From positions 1 through 64,000 of the forward strand of contig JAFWIE010000008.1 of assembly GCA_017533825.1 (NCBI GenBank): a stretch of DNA of 64,000 nucleotides, in the 5' to 3' direction. The notes under the pieces were generated by a model. It saw only the letters and a list, made by a program, of their open reading frames with translations. It did no database searches and was not told the DNA's origin. Position numbers and translations under genes: made by a program. This document shows, one piece after another, positions 40,586 through 48,965 of the stretch; the stretch's first letter is position 1, and each line of letters begins with the position of its first letter. The stretch is from Atopobiaceae bacterium. GTDB lineage: Bacteria; Actinomycetota; Coriobacteriia; Coriobacteriales; Atopobiaceae.

Positions 40586-41764
40586 CTAGCGTTGCGCCAT
40601 CAGATCGGCGACGACCGCACCTGCCGCAGCTCGCGCCTGAGGGTCCGTACTCGCATAGATGTTGAGCGTCATGGCGACGTTGGAATGCCCCATGAGGCTT
40701 GCGACAGTCTTCGCGTCGACACCGGCCCTGAGCAACATGGTGGCGTAGGTATGCCTGAGGGAATAGAAGGAGGCAATCTTTCCGGTTGTTCCGTAGATTC
40801 CATGCTGCAGCGCGAAGCTGCGAAACGCTCGCGTGAGGTCTGCGTGTCGGAGGAACGTCCCGTCGTCCGATCCGAGTACGTAGAGGCCCTGCAGCCTTGA
40901 GGTGTCCTCCGACCCAAAGACACTCTTGGCTCTTTGTCGAAGCCTCTTGGTGAGGTCGGGGTCAATGGGAATGTCCCTTCTGCCGGCCGCGGTCTTGGGG
41001 CCTTTCTCAATGGGGGTGCCGCCTGCCATAGAGATGACGTTCCTGATCTTTATGACGCCGTGCTCGAGGTCGACGAATTCCCATTTGAGGCCAATCGCTT
41101 CCTCGTTCCGCAGCCCTGCGCCTAGCCCGAGACGAATTGCCATGGTGAACGGGGTGTCCGGCATCTCATCGATGATTCCCAGTAGTCTCCTGCGAGTCTG
41201 CTCGTCCAGTCCGTTAGGGTCCTTTCTATCCAGACGAGGGGGCCTATTCGACCTGGTGATGGGCATGCTGGCGATGTAGCCCTTCTCCTGGGCGGAGTAG
41301 AGGTGGCGTTTGAGCGCATTGTGGGCTCGCGCAACCGTCTCCCTTGCGTATCCGGCGGCAAGCATTTCCTGGTCTATTTTCCGCACCATGGCTCCCGTGA
41401 CCTTGCTGACTTGAACGTCCTTCATGAAGCAGAGGATGAGGTTGGCCTCGCTGCGGTACTTCGTATGCGTGGTCTTCTCGATGACGCCGGACTTCAGCAT
41501 GCCATCGATTTGGTCACGCATGAACTTTGAGAGCAGGGGAGCCTTGACTGCCGCAGGGACGAGCTCCTCAAGGAGGGCTTCGCGCTCAAGCTGCTCGCGG
41601 ATTCGGTCCCTCTCTTTAAGAGCCTCGACGTGAGAGTCTGCACGGAAGTTGCGAGCGACCGCCTTCTTGCGCACCTGCCCGTCGTCGGCTTCCACCGTAT
41701 ACACGTACCGTGCCTGCCAGACGTTGTCATGGAGCAACCTTATCGATCCATCCGAGTACCTCAT
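40586..41764 (-). CDS. int: Tyrosine-type site-specific integrase
   Basis: 392 residues from ATG 41764 (AAGGGGG upstream); the frame is open further upstream but crosses the riboswitch and is rejected. The N-terminus (SIRLLHDNVWQARYVYTVEA) resembles the arm-binding domain of Tn916/lambda-type integrases; residues 75-165 form the core-binding domain (LLSKFMRDQIDGMLKSG, YARETVARAHNALKRHLYSA). Catalytic residues: Arg in GLRNEEAIGL, the box YSLRHTYAT (first His replaced by Tyr), His in LMGHSNVAM and the nucleophile Tyr in TLNIYAS. It sits at the right end of the element beside the TPP riboswitch. Confidence 0.93.
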   Translation of the reverse strand: MRYSDGSIRLLHDNVWQARYVYTVEADDGQVRKKAVARNFRADSHVEALKERDRIREQLEREALLEELVPAAVKAPLLSKFMRDQIDGMLKSGVIEKTTHTKYRSEANLILCFMKDVQVSKVTGAMVRKIDQEMLAAGYARETVARAHNALKRHLYSAQEKGYIASMPITRSNRPPRLDRKDPNGLDEQTRRRLLGIIDEMPDTPFTMAIRLGLGAGLRNEEAIGLKWEFVDLEHGVIKIRNVISMAGGTPIEKGPKTAAGRRDIPIDPDLTKRLRQRAKSVFGSEDTSRLQGLYVLGSDDGTFLRHADLTRAFRSFALQHGIYGTTGKIASFYSLRHTYATMLLRAGVDAKTVASLMGHSNVAMTLNIYASTDPQARAAAGAVVADLMAQR

Positions 41765-41939
41765 GGCGTCCCCCTTGTCATTACCTGTTTGGGTATTCCC
41801 CCCAACAATCCAACAAACAGTCCAACGGGGGCGCGGATTTAGGTTAACGTCGCGAACGAGGCAGACGCTCACCTTTCGACCGTTCCGTACTCTGCGAACA
41901 AACTGAACGGGTTCGACTGTGGGCCTTTTACCTGCAGCT
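41765..41939. other. Right end of the element with integrase-arm-like sites
   Basis: ACAATCC at 41805-41811 and ACAGTCC at 41817-41823, 12 bp apart, recall the copies at the left end (24442-24471). The rest of the stretch shows no gene; it must also contain the integrase promoter, which is not clear. Confidence 0.4.
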
Positions 41940-41967
41940 TTGCAGTCTCTTGGGGCTCTGCTATAAT
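41940..41967 (+). promoter_or_regulatory. Replacement promoter carried by the element
   Basis: TTGCAG at 41940-41945 and TATAAT at 41962-41967, 16-bp spacer, 10 nt before the aptamer. It lies inside the element and drives the reconstituted riboswitch and thi genes. It does not resemble the promoter at 24266-24294. Confidence 0.65.
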
Positions 41968-41977
41968 GGACACACAC

Positions 41978-42060
41978 GGGGAGCTGGGGATGTGGCCCGG
42001 CTGAGAGGAGCGACCAAATCGCTCGACCCGAGAACCTGATCTGGATAATGCCAGCGGAGG
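41978..42060 (+). ncRNA. TPP riboswitch (also attR)
   Basis: Complete THI-element: GGGGAGC, GGCTGAGAGG (pyrimidine-binding J3/2 region), a P3 hairpin GAGCGA-ccaaa-TCGCTC, GAACCTGATCTGG and TAATGCCAGCGGAGGGAGG. The last part also supplies the ribosome binding site of thiX, so control at translation initiation by TPP is likely. Positions 41978-42044 are identical to the left junction 24307-24373. Confidence 0.92.
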
Positions 42061-42064
42061 GAGG

Positions 42065-42838
42065 ATGTTGAGTTCCATGCTTCATGATGCAAAGCGCATT
42101 TGGGTGCCAGCCGTGACGATGGGCGTACTGCTCGTGGTGTGGGAGCTCGTCGTGCGGGTCGGGCTCGTGCCCAACTTCTTGCTGCCAAGTCCCACACAGG
42201 TAGTTGCGGCGTTCATCGAGGACTTCCCGTTGCTCATGGGCCATGCGGTGGCGACCCTGGGAGAGGCAGCGCTTGGTCTCGTCATCGGGGTTGCCGTGGG
42301 CTTCGTCGCGGCTGTGCTGATGGACCGCTTCGAGCTGGTCGGCCTGGCGCTCGATCCCCTGATTACCCTCAGTCAGACCGTTCCCACCGTCGCCATCGCG
42401 CCGCTGCTCGTCCTCTGGTTCGGTTACGGCATCCTTCCCAAAGTGCTGCTTGTCGCCCTCACCACGTTCTTTCCCATTACCGTGTCGCTTTTTAGTGGCT
42501 TCAAGTCCGTTGACAAGGACCTTATCGACCTCATGCGTACGATGCGTGCCACGGAAGGCCAGATCTTCTGGCATGTGAAGCTTCCAGCGGCTGCCGAGGA
42601 GTTCTTTAGCGGGCTGCGGATAAGCGCCACCTATGCCATCGTGGGCGCGGTGATCGCCGAGTGGCTGGGTGGGTTCTCGGGCCTCGGTGTCTACATGACA
42701 CGCGTGCGCAAGTCCTTTGGGTACGACCGTATGTTTGCCTGCATCGCGCTGATTTCGATCTGCTCGTTGGGGCTCATGCGTCTGGTTGATCTTGCGGAGT
42801 ATCTATGCCTGCCGTGGAAGCGGGCAGAGAGGAAGTGA
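42065..42838 (+). CDS. thiX: Thiamine-precursor ABC transporter permease
   Basis: 257 residues with about six helices and the EAA-like loop of the SsuC/TauC permease family (LPAAAEEFFSGLRISATYAI). ATG 42065 is 4 nt behind GGAGG, which belongs to the riboswitch; ATG 42077 is an alternative. It sits directly under the TPP riboswitch with thiY and thiZ downstream, so it probably imports hydroxymethylpyrimidine or formylaminopyrimidine for thiamine synthesis. Confidence 0.88.
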   Translation: MLSSMLHDAKRIWVPAVTMGVLLVVWELVVRVGLVPNFLLPSPTQVVAAFIEDFPLLMGHAVATLGEAALGLVIGVAVGFVAAVLMDRFELVGLALDPLITLSQTVPTVAIAPLLVLWFGYGILPKVLLVALTTFFPITVSLFSGFKSVDKDLIDLMRTMRATEGQIFWHVKLPAAAEEFFSGLRISATYAIVGAVIAEWLGGFSGLGVYMTRVRKSFGYDRMFACIALISICSLGLMRLVDLAEYLCLPWKRAERK

Positions 42839-42843
42839 ACAGT

Positions 42844-43857
42844 ATGTATATGTCACGTCGTGCGTTCATTTGGGGATCGACGGTCTCCACTGCCGCTTGT
42901 ACGCTCGCGGCCTGTGGCTCGTCGGAGTCGGGTGAAGAGGCTGCCGCGCTGAGTGGTGCCACTAAGCTCACACTCTGTCTCGACTACACGCCCAATACCA
43001 ACCATACGGGCTTGTACGTGGCCCAAGAGAAGGGCTACTTCGCCGACGAGGGAATCGAATTGCAGATCGTGCAGCCGCCCGAGGATGGTGCCGAGGCCAT
43101 GGTGGGTACCGGTCAGGCGCAACTGGGTGTTAGCTACCAGGACTACCTTGCCAACGCATATGCTGGCGGCAACACGGGGTTCGAGGCAATTGCGGCCATC
43201 GTTCAGCACAACACCTCGGGCATCATGAGCAAGAAGGAGCTTGGCGTCACGCATCCCGCGGCCATGGAGGGGAAGCGCTACGCTACGTGGGACCTCGCGG
43301 TTGAGCAGGCCACCCTCAAGCAGGTGGTCGAGAAGGACAAGGGCGACTTCAGCAAGATTCAGATGGTGCCTTATACGGTTGATGACGAGGTGAGTGGTCT
43401 TCGTAGCGACCTCTTCGACTGCGTATGGGTCTATGAGGGTTGGGCCGTGCAGAATGCCAAAGTGCAGGATTATCCCGTGGACTACTTCAGCTTCATTTCC
43501 ATCGATGATGTGTTCGATTACTATACGCCGGTGTTTGTCGCCAATACCGAGTATGCGAATCAGAATCCCGAAGCAATGAAGGCGTTTCTGCGCGCGGCGG
43601 GAAAGGGCTACCAGTTTGCGATTGAGCACCCGGATGAAGCAGCGGACATCCTGTGCGCTGCGGTTCCCGAGCTCGATGCCGCCCTCGTCACCGAGAGCCA
43701 GGCGTTCTTGGCAGACCAATACCAGGCAGATGCCGAACGCTGGGGCATGATTGACAGTGGTCGCTGGGAGCGGTTCTTCGAGTGGCTCAACGAGAATGAC
43801 CTCGTGGAAAGCAAGCTCGATCCGCAATCGGGTTGGACCATGGAGTTCCTGGCGTGA
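42844..43857 (+). CDS. thiY: Thiamine-precursor binding lipoprotein, NMT1/THI5-like
   Basis: 337 residues from ATG 42844. A signal sequence (MSRRAFIWGSTVSTAACTLA) ends in the lipobox LAACGS. The mature part starts LTLCLDYTPNTNHTGLYVAQ, the NMT1/THI5 signature, with EGIELQIVQPPEDGAEAMVG following. It binds the pyrimidine moiety of thiamine outside the membrane. Five nucleotides separate it from thiX, and its stop overlaps thiZ. Confidence 0.9.
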   Translation: MYMSRRAFIWGSTVSTAACTLAACGSSESGEEAAALSGATKLTLCLDYTPNTNHTGLYVAQEKGYFADEGIELQIVQPPEDGAEAMVGTGQAQLGVSYQDYLANAYAGGNTGFEAIAAIVQHNTSGIMSKKELGVTHPAAMEGKRYATWDLAVEQATLKQVVEKDKGDFSKIQMVPYTVDDEVSGLRSDLFDCVWVYEGWAVQNAKVQDYPVDYFSFISIDDVFDYYTPVFVANTEYANQNPEAMKAFLRAAGKGYQFAIEHPDEAADILCAAVPELDAALVTESQAFLADQYQADAERWGMIDSGRWERFFEWLNENDLVESKLDPQSGWTMEFLA

Positions 43858-44642
43858 GCGATTCGGTCGAGACGCAGGTGCCGGCCGTGCCTGCCCTGGA
43901 AGCTAGGGGCCTCGGTCTGAGCTGGGACGACGGTGCACACATGGTGGCTGAGGACATCGACCTGCACGTAAGCGCGGGCGAGGTCGTCTGCCTGGTGGGC
44001 AGGTCGGGCTGTGGGAAGACGACCATCCTGCATGCGCTTGCTGGCCTTACACAGCCGGTCACGGGACGCGTGCTACTCAACGGTGCTGACGTGACCGGCG
44101 TGCCGGGCCGGGTGAGCTACATGCTCCAGAAAGACCTGCTCCTGCGCAACCTGCGTATCGTGGACAACGCGAGCCTGCCACTGGTCTTGTCCGGCGTGCC
44201 TCGTGAGGAGGCACGCGCGCGGGCGAATGAGCTCTTTGCACAGTTTGGACTCGAAGGCACGCAGGAACTCTGGCCGAGTCAACTCTCCGGCGGAATGAAG
44301 CAGCGGGCGGCATTCTTGCGCACATATCTCATGGGCAACGACGTCGTGTTGCTCGACGAGCCATTCTCGGCGCTTGACGCCATCACGCGGCAGGAGCTGC
44401 GGACATGGTATGTCCGCATGGCTGCGGAGCTGCACGTCGCTTCCCTTGTCATAACCCACGACGTGGACGAGGCGGTATCTCTGGCCTCGCGCGTGATGGT
44501 ACTGGCGGGGAGACCGTCGGAGGGGAAGCCGAGTCGATTGGTGGGCGAAGTCCTTGTGGACCGCGCGCAGGATGCGGGCGACTTCTCGCTTACGCATGCC
44601 TACGTGGACGCGAAGCGTGAGATTATGACCCTGTTGGGGTAG
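43854..44642 (+). CDS. thiZ: Thiamine-precursor ABC transporter ATPase
   Basis: 262 residues. GTG 43854 overlaps the thiY stop (GTGA), with GGAG upstream; this coupling favours it over an ATG 21 nt earlier. Walker A GRSGCGKTT, signature LSGGMKQR, Walker B VLLDEPFSALD and switch His VITHDVDEA are all present. Belongs to the SsuB/TauB group of ATPases. It completes the TPP-controlled thiXYZ operon. Confidence 0.9.
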   Translation: MSDSVETQVPAVPALEARGLGLSWDDGAHMVAEDIDLHVSAGEVVCLVGRSGCGKTTILHALAGLTQPVTGRVLLNGADVTGVPGRVSYMLQKDLLLRNLRIVDNASLPLVLSGVPREEARARANELFAQFGLEGTQELWPSQLSGGMKQRAAFLRTYLMGNDVVLLDEPFSALDAITRQELRTWYVRMAAELHVASLVITHDVDEAVSLASRVMVLAGRPSEGKPSRLVGEVLVDRAQDAGDFSLTHAYVDAKREIMTLLG

Positions 44643-44750
44643 TGTTGGCAGAATTAGCAGGTTTCTTGCAACAATTTGGCGGGATTGTCATACAGCGGCG
44701 TTCGGCAACTTGGGCTATCCTCTCGGGGTATCTTAAAGTCGTAGAATAGG

Positions 44751-44773
44751 CTCGATTCCTTGGCTGAATCGAG
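44751..44773 (+). terminator. Hairpin after thiZ
   Basis: CTCGATTC at 44751-44758 pairs with GAATCGAG at 44766-44773 across 7 nt. No T tract follows and it is 109 nt from the stop, so it may instead belong to the leader of the next gene. Confidence 0.35.
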
Positions 44774-44830
44774 TGCGATGAGTGCTACGATTCACAAATA
44801 TCTATGTGGCGGTACGAGCAGAGGAGCGGA

Positions 44831-45772
44831 ATGAGGACGAGGGCTGCACATATCGTGTGCGGGGTGGCTGCGATGGCCATCTGCCTTCTGTTGACTGCAT
44901 GCGGTCAGGCCGTCACTGCCGACGCAAACGACGATGCGAAAGCCTCAGATCGCCCGTATCAGGGTCCCGTGGTCACCATTACACAGATTGAGCCCGAGGA
45001 GTCAACCGCCAAGGACAGGCGCAGGACTGACGGCAACGCGAAGAAGTCCGACCACGATGTCCTTTCGACATGCTTGGGCACCATTGCCGAGAAGGTCGCT
45101 GACGATCACGGCAACCCCCTGGTAAAGAAGGAAACCGTACGGGACATCTTTACCTTCACGATTGAGGACGAGGAGTTTGAGCTGCCGTGCCCCATCACCA
45201 CGTTCCTCGACAAGGAGTGGAACTTCGAGCAGGGCTACTCGTTTGCAGACATGAGCTACGACCCGGGATTCTCGTTCGAGGTGGGGCTCTGGTACAAGTA
45301 CGACGACAATTTCAACATCACGGTCAAGCTCATGAACACGAAGGACGAGATTGCCGAGTGGAAGGACCTCACCGTCGTGGGTCTTACGTTGCGTCCCCTC
45401 GACTCGTTCGTGAGCCTCGAGTCAAAGATTGGCGTGGATCGCGATTCGAATCTTGACTGGCTTCTTGCCGTGTTGGGGTGCAACGACGAGAGCGCCCTGC
45501 TCGAGAACAAGACCATCGTTGAGTACCACGTGAGCTTGTACGACAAGCCGTTCTACGACATGAATGCAAGCCTTTACGCAAACATCGTGTACGACTGGAA
45601 CAAAGTGGGTAAGGCGATGACAAGCATCTCCTTCGAATTGCTGTCACCTTGGAATGTGGACCTGCGCAAGACTGACGAAGAGCTCGCCAAGGAGGCAGAG
45701 GAGAAGGCCGAGAGCGGGGAAGATGCGGAAGACCCGACGGCGGGCGTGGGCCGGACCATCGAGGGAGTCTGA
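44831..45772 (+). CDS. Lipoprotein of unknown function
   Basis: 313 residues from ATG 44831, with GAGGAG just upstream (an ATG nine codons earlier lacks one). Signal peptide with lipobox LLLTACGQ. The mature protein has a charged linker (residues about 35-70) and a beta-rich domain (FTFTIEDEEFELPCPITTFL) and ends in an acidic Glu/Ala helix. Two cysteines (DVLSTCLG, ELPCPIT) may form a disulphide. I do not recognise the family. Confidence 0.75.
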   Translation: MRTRAAHIVCGVAAMAICLLLTACGQAVTADANDDAKASDRPYQGPVVTITQIEPEESTAKDRRRTDGNAKKSDHDVLSTCLGTIAEKVADDHGNPLVKKETVRDIFTFTIEDEEFELPCPITTFLDKEWNFEQGYSFADMSYDPGFSFEVGLWYKYDDNFNITVKLMNTKDEIAEWKDLTVVGLTLRPLDSFVSLESKIGVDRDSNLDWLLAVLGCNDESALLENKTIVEYHVSLYDKPFYDMNASLYANIVYDWNKVGKAMTSISFELLSPWNVDLRKTDEELAKEAEEKAESGEDAEDPTAGVGRTIEGV

Positions 45773-45795
45773 CGACTCGCGAGAGGGACCCCCTG

Positions 45796-45833
45796 TCAGG
45801 CCGTCCGAAAACGTTCTCGGGGGGATGGCCTGA
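45796..45833. terminator. Bidirectional terminator-like hairpin
   Basis: TCAGGCC-g-TCC at 45796-45806 pairs with GGA-t-GGCCTGA at 45823-45833, with outer pairing of CCCC and GGGG. It lies between converging genes. Confidence 0.55.
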
Positions 45834-45850
45834 CATGGGGCCCATCCGTG

Positions 45851-47269
45851 CTACGAGGCGAGGAAGGCGCGATAGCCGCGCAGTGCCTCGTACAGGTCTG
45901 CCTTGGAGATAACCTCCCAAGGAGAGTGCATCGAGAGTACGGGGACACCGCAATCGATAACTCGTATGCCGTACTTTGCGAGGATGTAGGCGATGGTACC
46001 GCCTCCGCCGAGGTCGACTCTGCCGAGCTCGGCGTTCTGCCAGTTGACGTCAGCCTCGCCCATGATTCGGCGGATGAAGGCGACGTATTCGGCGTCGGCG
46101 TCGTTGGAACCCGACTTGCCACGTGCACCCGTGAACTTGAGGAACGCGAGTCCGTGCCCCGTATAGGCAACGTTCTTCGTCTCGAATGAGCTGGCGAACG
46201 ATGGGTCGAAGGCGGAGGAGACATCGCTTGAGAGCATGCGCGAGTTCGCGAGGCAGCGCCTGAGGGCGAGCGAACTGTCGCCATAGCCGCAGAGCGCAAG
46301 CAGCTCGGCCACGGCATTCTCGAAGAAGCGGCTCGTCATGCCGGTCGAGCCTACCGAACCAATCTCCTCCTTGTCGACGAGGATGGTGAGTGCGGTGCGC
46401 TCGGGAATCTCGTTGAGGTCGATTTGTGCGCGGAGACTGGGGTAAGCACATGACTTGTCGTCATGTCCGTAGCCGAGGATCATCGAGCGGTCCAAGCCCA
46501 GATCGCGCGCGGGTCCGGCAGGGACGACCTCAATCTCGGCGGAGAGGAAATCCTCCTCTTCCATGCCGTAGCGTTCGGAAAGCAAGGAGAGTACCTTCTG
46601 TTTGACGGGATCCTTTGGCTCCTGCTCCTCAGCGGCGTTTGCGTCCGGGGCGCCCTTGACGACGAGCGGACGGTTACCACACAGCACGTCGAGCATTTCG
46701 CCTTCTATGACCTTTGCTGCGTTCTTCTCAAGCTGCTCTTGCGAGAGGTGGATGAGCAGGTCCGTTATGACGAAGACGGGATCGTCCGCATCCTCGCCGA
46801 TGCAAATGGGGATGACTGTCCCGTCAGTCTTTACGACGACGCCATGCAGCGCAAGCGGAATGGTTACCCATTGATATTTCTTGATGCCACCGTAGTAGTG
46901 GGTGTCGAGGTAGGCAAGGTCGTTCTTCTCTTCGAGAGGGTTCTGTTTGATGTCAAGGCGCGGCGAATCGATGTGCGCGCCAAGGATGTTGCAGCCCTCT
47001 GTGAGAGGTTGCTTGCCCACTTCGACGAGAATGAGCGACTTGTCGCGCATTGATGCGTAGACGCGCGAGCCGGCCTCGAGTCGCTCGTTGCGTCGGATAA
47101 GCTCGTCGAGGTTGCGATAGCCTGCTCGCTCGGCAAGCTCGACGGACGCGGCGACGAACTCGCGCTCGATTTTGTTCTTGCTGATGAACTCGCGATAGTC
47201 CTGCGCGAATGCCTCGAGTTCGTTGAGCTGGGCCTCATCGTAGCAGCTCCATGCACTCGATGTCTTCAT
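45851..47269 (-). CDS. M18-family aminopeptidase
   Basis: 472 residues. Metal-binding motifs: GAHIDSPRLD with H99, LVDKEEIGS (catalytic and bridging acids) and VLSMHSPWEV near the C-terminus (last zinc His). The pattern and length match the dinuclear zinc aminopeptidases of the DNPEP/ApeB group, which release acidic or neutral N-terminal residues from peptides in the cytoplasm. GAGG lies before ATG 47269. It is transcribed alone. Confidence 0.9.
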   Translation of the reverse strand: MKTSSAWSCYDEAQLNELEAFAQDYREFISKNKIEREFVAASVELAERAGYRNLDELIRRNERLEAGSRVYASMRDKSLILVEVGKQPLTEGCNILGAHIDSPRLDIKQNPLEEKNDLAYLDTHYYGGIKKYQWVTIPLALHGVVVKTDGTVIPICIGEDADDPVFVITDLLIHLSQEQLEKNAAKVIEGEMLDVLCGNRPLVVKGAPDANAAEEQEPKDPVKQKVLSLLSERYGMEEEDFLSAEIEVVPAGPARDLGLDRSMILGYGHDDKSCAYPSLRAQIDLNEIPERTALTILVDKEEIGSVGSTGMTSRFFENAVAELLALCGYGDSSLALRRCLANSRMLSSDVSSAFDPSFASSFETKNVAYTGHGLAFLKFTGARGKSGSNDADAEYVAFIRRIMGEADVNWQNAELGRVDLGGGGTIAYILAKYGIRVIDCGVPVLSMHSPWEVISKADLYEALRGYRAFLAS

Positions 47270-47321
47270 GCGTGCCTCCTTGAGGGCGACGCGCCCTCGT
47301 TATCAAACGTTAAGCAGTGAT

Positions 47322-47340
47322 GCCCCGGTTCTTACGGGGC
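47322..47340. other. GC hairpin between aminopeptidase and aldolase genes
   Basis: GCCCCG at 47322-47327 pairs with CGGGGC at 47335-47340 across 7 nt. It lies upstream of both divergent genes. The rest of the gap 47270-47613 shows no gene. Confidence 0.35.
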
Positions 47341-47533
47341 GCCTTAGTATAAAACATTTTCGTTCGTATGTGCGTGTGCGCTTGGGGTCATGGGGACATG
47401 CATCACGGTTCTCGCTACCGATTGGAGCATGCGGTAGAAGGCATAATTCCCCATGGCTGCATGAAACAGGTGCGCGGTGACTCGCTTACGTCTCCCTTTG
47501 GCAGATTGAATGTACCGCTCACCAATCACTTTG

Positions 47534-47561
47534 TTGCCCGTGTCGCAAAGGACGCTATCAT
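47534..47561 (+). promoter_or_regulatory. Candidate promoter of fba
   Basis: TTGCCC at 47534-47539 and TATCAT at 47556-47561 with a 16-bp spacer, 52 nt before the start codon. Confidence 0.4.
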
Positions 47562-47613
47562 GAGCGGAGTTAGGTACCGCTGGTACGACAAACGCTGTTT
47601 CGGGAGGTAACAC

Positions 47614-48486
47614 ATGCTCGTTAACGCTAAGTACATGCTCGACGCCGCCGTTGCTGGCCACTATGCAATTCCTGCTTTCAATACTAACGACCTCGAGTGG
47701 ACCCGCTCCATTCTCCTGGCCGCCGAGGAGCTCCAGTCTCCCGTCATCATCCAGTGCACCGCTGGCGCTGCCAAGTGGCAGATGGGCTTCAAGGTCGTTC
47801 GCGACGTCGTCGCCGATCTCGTTGACTATATGAACATCACCGTTCCCGTTGCTATGCATCTCGACCATGGCACCTATGAGGATTGCTTCAAGGCCATCGA
47901 CGCTGGCTTCACCTCCGTTATGTATGACGGCTCCCACGAGCCCACCTTCGAGATCAACTGCGAGCGCACTGCAGAGATCGTGAAGCTGGCCCATGGCAAG
48001 GGCATCTCCGTCGAGGCTGAGGTCGGCGGCATTGGTGGCGTCGAGGACGGCGTTACCTCTAACGGCGAGCTCGCTGATCCCGAAGAGTGCAAGGCCATCG
48101 CCGATCTCGGCGTTGACTTCCTCGCCTGCGGCATCGGCAACATCCACGGTCTGTATCCCGATGACTGGGCCGGCCTCTCCATGGATCGTCTGGCCGAGAT
48201 CAAGGCGCTGACTGGTGACCTTCCCCTCGTCCTCCACGGCGGCACTGGCATCCCGACCCCGATGGTCCAGGAAGCCATCTCCAATGGTATCGCCAAGATT
48301 AACGTTAACACCGACCTCCAGGTTGCCATGGCCAAGGCCACGTGGGCCTATGTCGAGTCCGGCGAGGCTAAGAAGGGCAAGAACTACGACCCGCGCAAGC
48401 TCCTCAAGCCTGGCTTCGACGCCATCGTCGAGCGCGCCAAGGAGCTTATCGTCGACTTCGGTTCCGACGGCAAGGGCTGGGCGTAA
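47614..48486 (+). CDS. fba: Class II fructose-bisphosphate aldolase
   Basis: 290 residues; ATG 47614 follows GGGAGGTAACAC. Metal and catalytic motifs: MHLDHGTYED (D84, H85), EAEVGGIGG, and LHGGTGIP with a zinc His. It splits fructose 1,6-bisphosphate in glycolysis, joining the sugar routes encoded elsewhere in the window; tagatose-bisphosphate activity is an alternative in this family. Codon choice (many GTT, GCT and C-ending codons) differs from neighbours and suggests very high expression, as does the strong terminator behind it. Confidence 0.93.
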   Translation: MLVNAKYMLDAAVAGHYAIPAFNTNDLEWTRSILLAAEELQSPVIIQCTAGAAKWQMGFKVVRDVVADLVDYMNITVPVAMHLDHGTYEDCFKAIDAGFTSVMYDGSHEPTFEINCERTAEIVKLAHGKGISVEAEVGGIGGVEDGVTSNGELADPEECKAIADLGVDFLACGIGNIHGLYPDDWAGLSMDRLAEIKALTGDLPLVLHGGTGIPTPMVQEAISNGIAKINVNTDLQVAMAKATWAYVESGEAKKGKNYDPRKLLKPGFDAIVERAKELIVDFGSDGKGWA

Positions 48487-48528
48487 GCTAGATTTGCTCG
48501 CGCGTCGCAGTTGGATGCGGCGCGCGAC

Positions 48529-48593
48529 ATAGAGCCAAGGGGTGGCCCCGGCGAAGCAATTGCTCCGCCGGGGCCACCCCTTGGCTCTATTCT
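48529..48593 (+). terminator. 25-bp perfect terminator hairpin after fba
   Basis: 48529-48553 pairs exactly with 48566-48590 around a 12-nt loop (AAGCAATTGCTC); TCT follows. A smaller GC hairpin at 48499-48525 precedes it. The stem is far longer than needed and may come from a repeat. Confidence 0.8.
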
Positions 48594-48635
48594 GGCAGCA
48601 ATGCGCTCGGCTGGTAAATAATATTCGTGCATAAG

Positions 48636-48788
48636 TGCGGAAAATCGTAGCGCGGTATAGATGCCAACAGGGATTTTACCGAAATTGATATCGATTTTCC
48701 GCACTGGATAAAATAGCCAGTGCGGAAAATCGTTATCAAATGTGGTAAAACACCAGTTGACGGAAAATGTGCATAACGATTTTCCGCA
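48636..48788. repeat. BIME-like alternating repeat in an AT-rich gap
   Basis: TGCGGAAAATCG at 48636 and 48721, and its complement CGATTTTCCGCA at 48692 and 48777: two 68-bp inverted pairs forming an 85-bp direct repeat. The inner pair makes a 16-bp hairpin (48692-48707 with 48717-48732). The flanking sequence up to 48965 contains no gene. Confidence 0.75.
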
Positions 48789-48965
48789 GTAATCGTTGAT
48801 GCCATGTGGCTCGTTGACCGCTTTTGTGTCCGCGCGAGACAATGAAGCCGTGTCGCGATTCACGTTTGCTCGCACGCCTTACTCGCACGCCCTATCTACA
48901 GGTGTACAAAACGAGAAAGCTGCTGGTATATTACTGATATTTGTTGACTTCCTAGGGAGTGGCTG

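Larger units (their letters stand above)
24307..42044. mobile_element. Integrative element inserted in a TPP riboswitch
   Basis: About 17.7 kb bounded by 67-bp direct repeats of the riboswitch core, with the integrase at the right end and DNA-binding genes at both ends. Cargo is an alpha-glucoside operon flanked by transposase remnants plus a SAP/nuclease-like pair and PcfJ-like and zinc-ribbon proteins. No relaxase or secretion genes are seen, so it is a mobilisable or non-conjugative element. Element ends are inferred from the repeats. Confidence 0.8.

Noticed and set aside
41765..42574. 270-codon N-terminal extension of the integrase
   Set aside because: It would translate the reverse strand of the TPP riboswitch and thiX; the integrase family starts at about ATG 41764.
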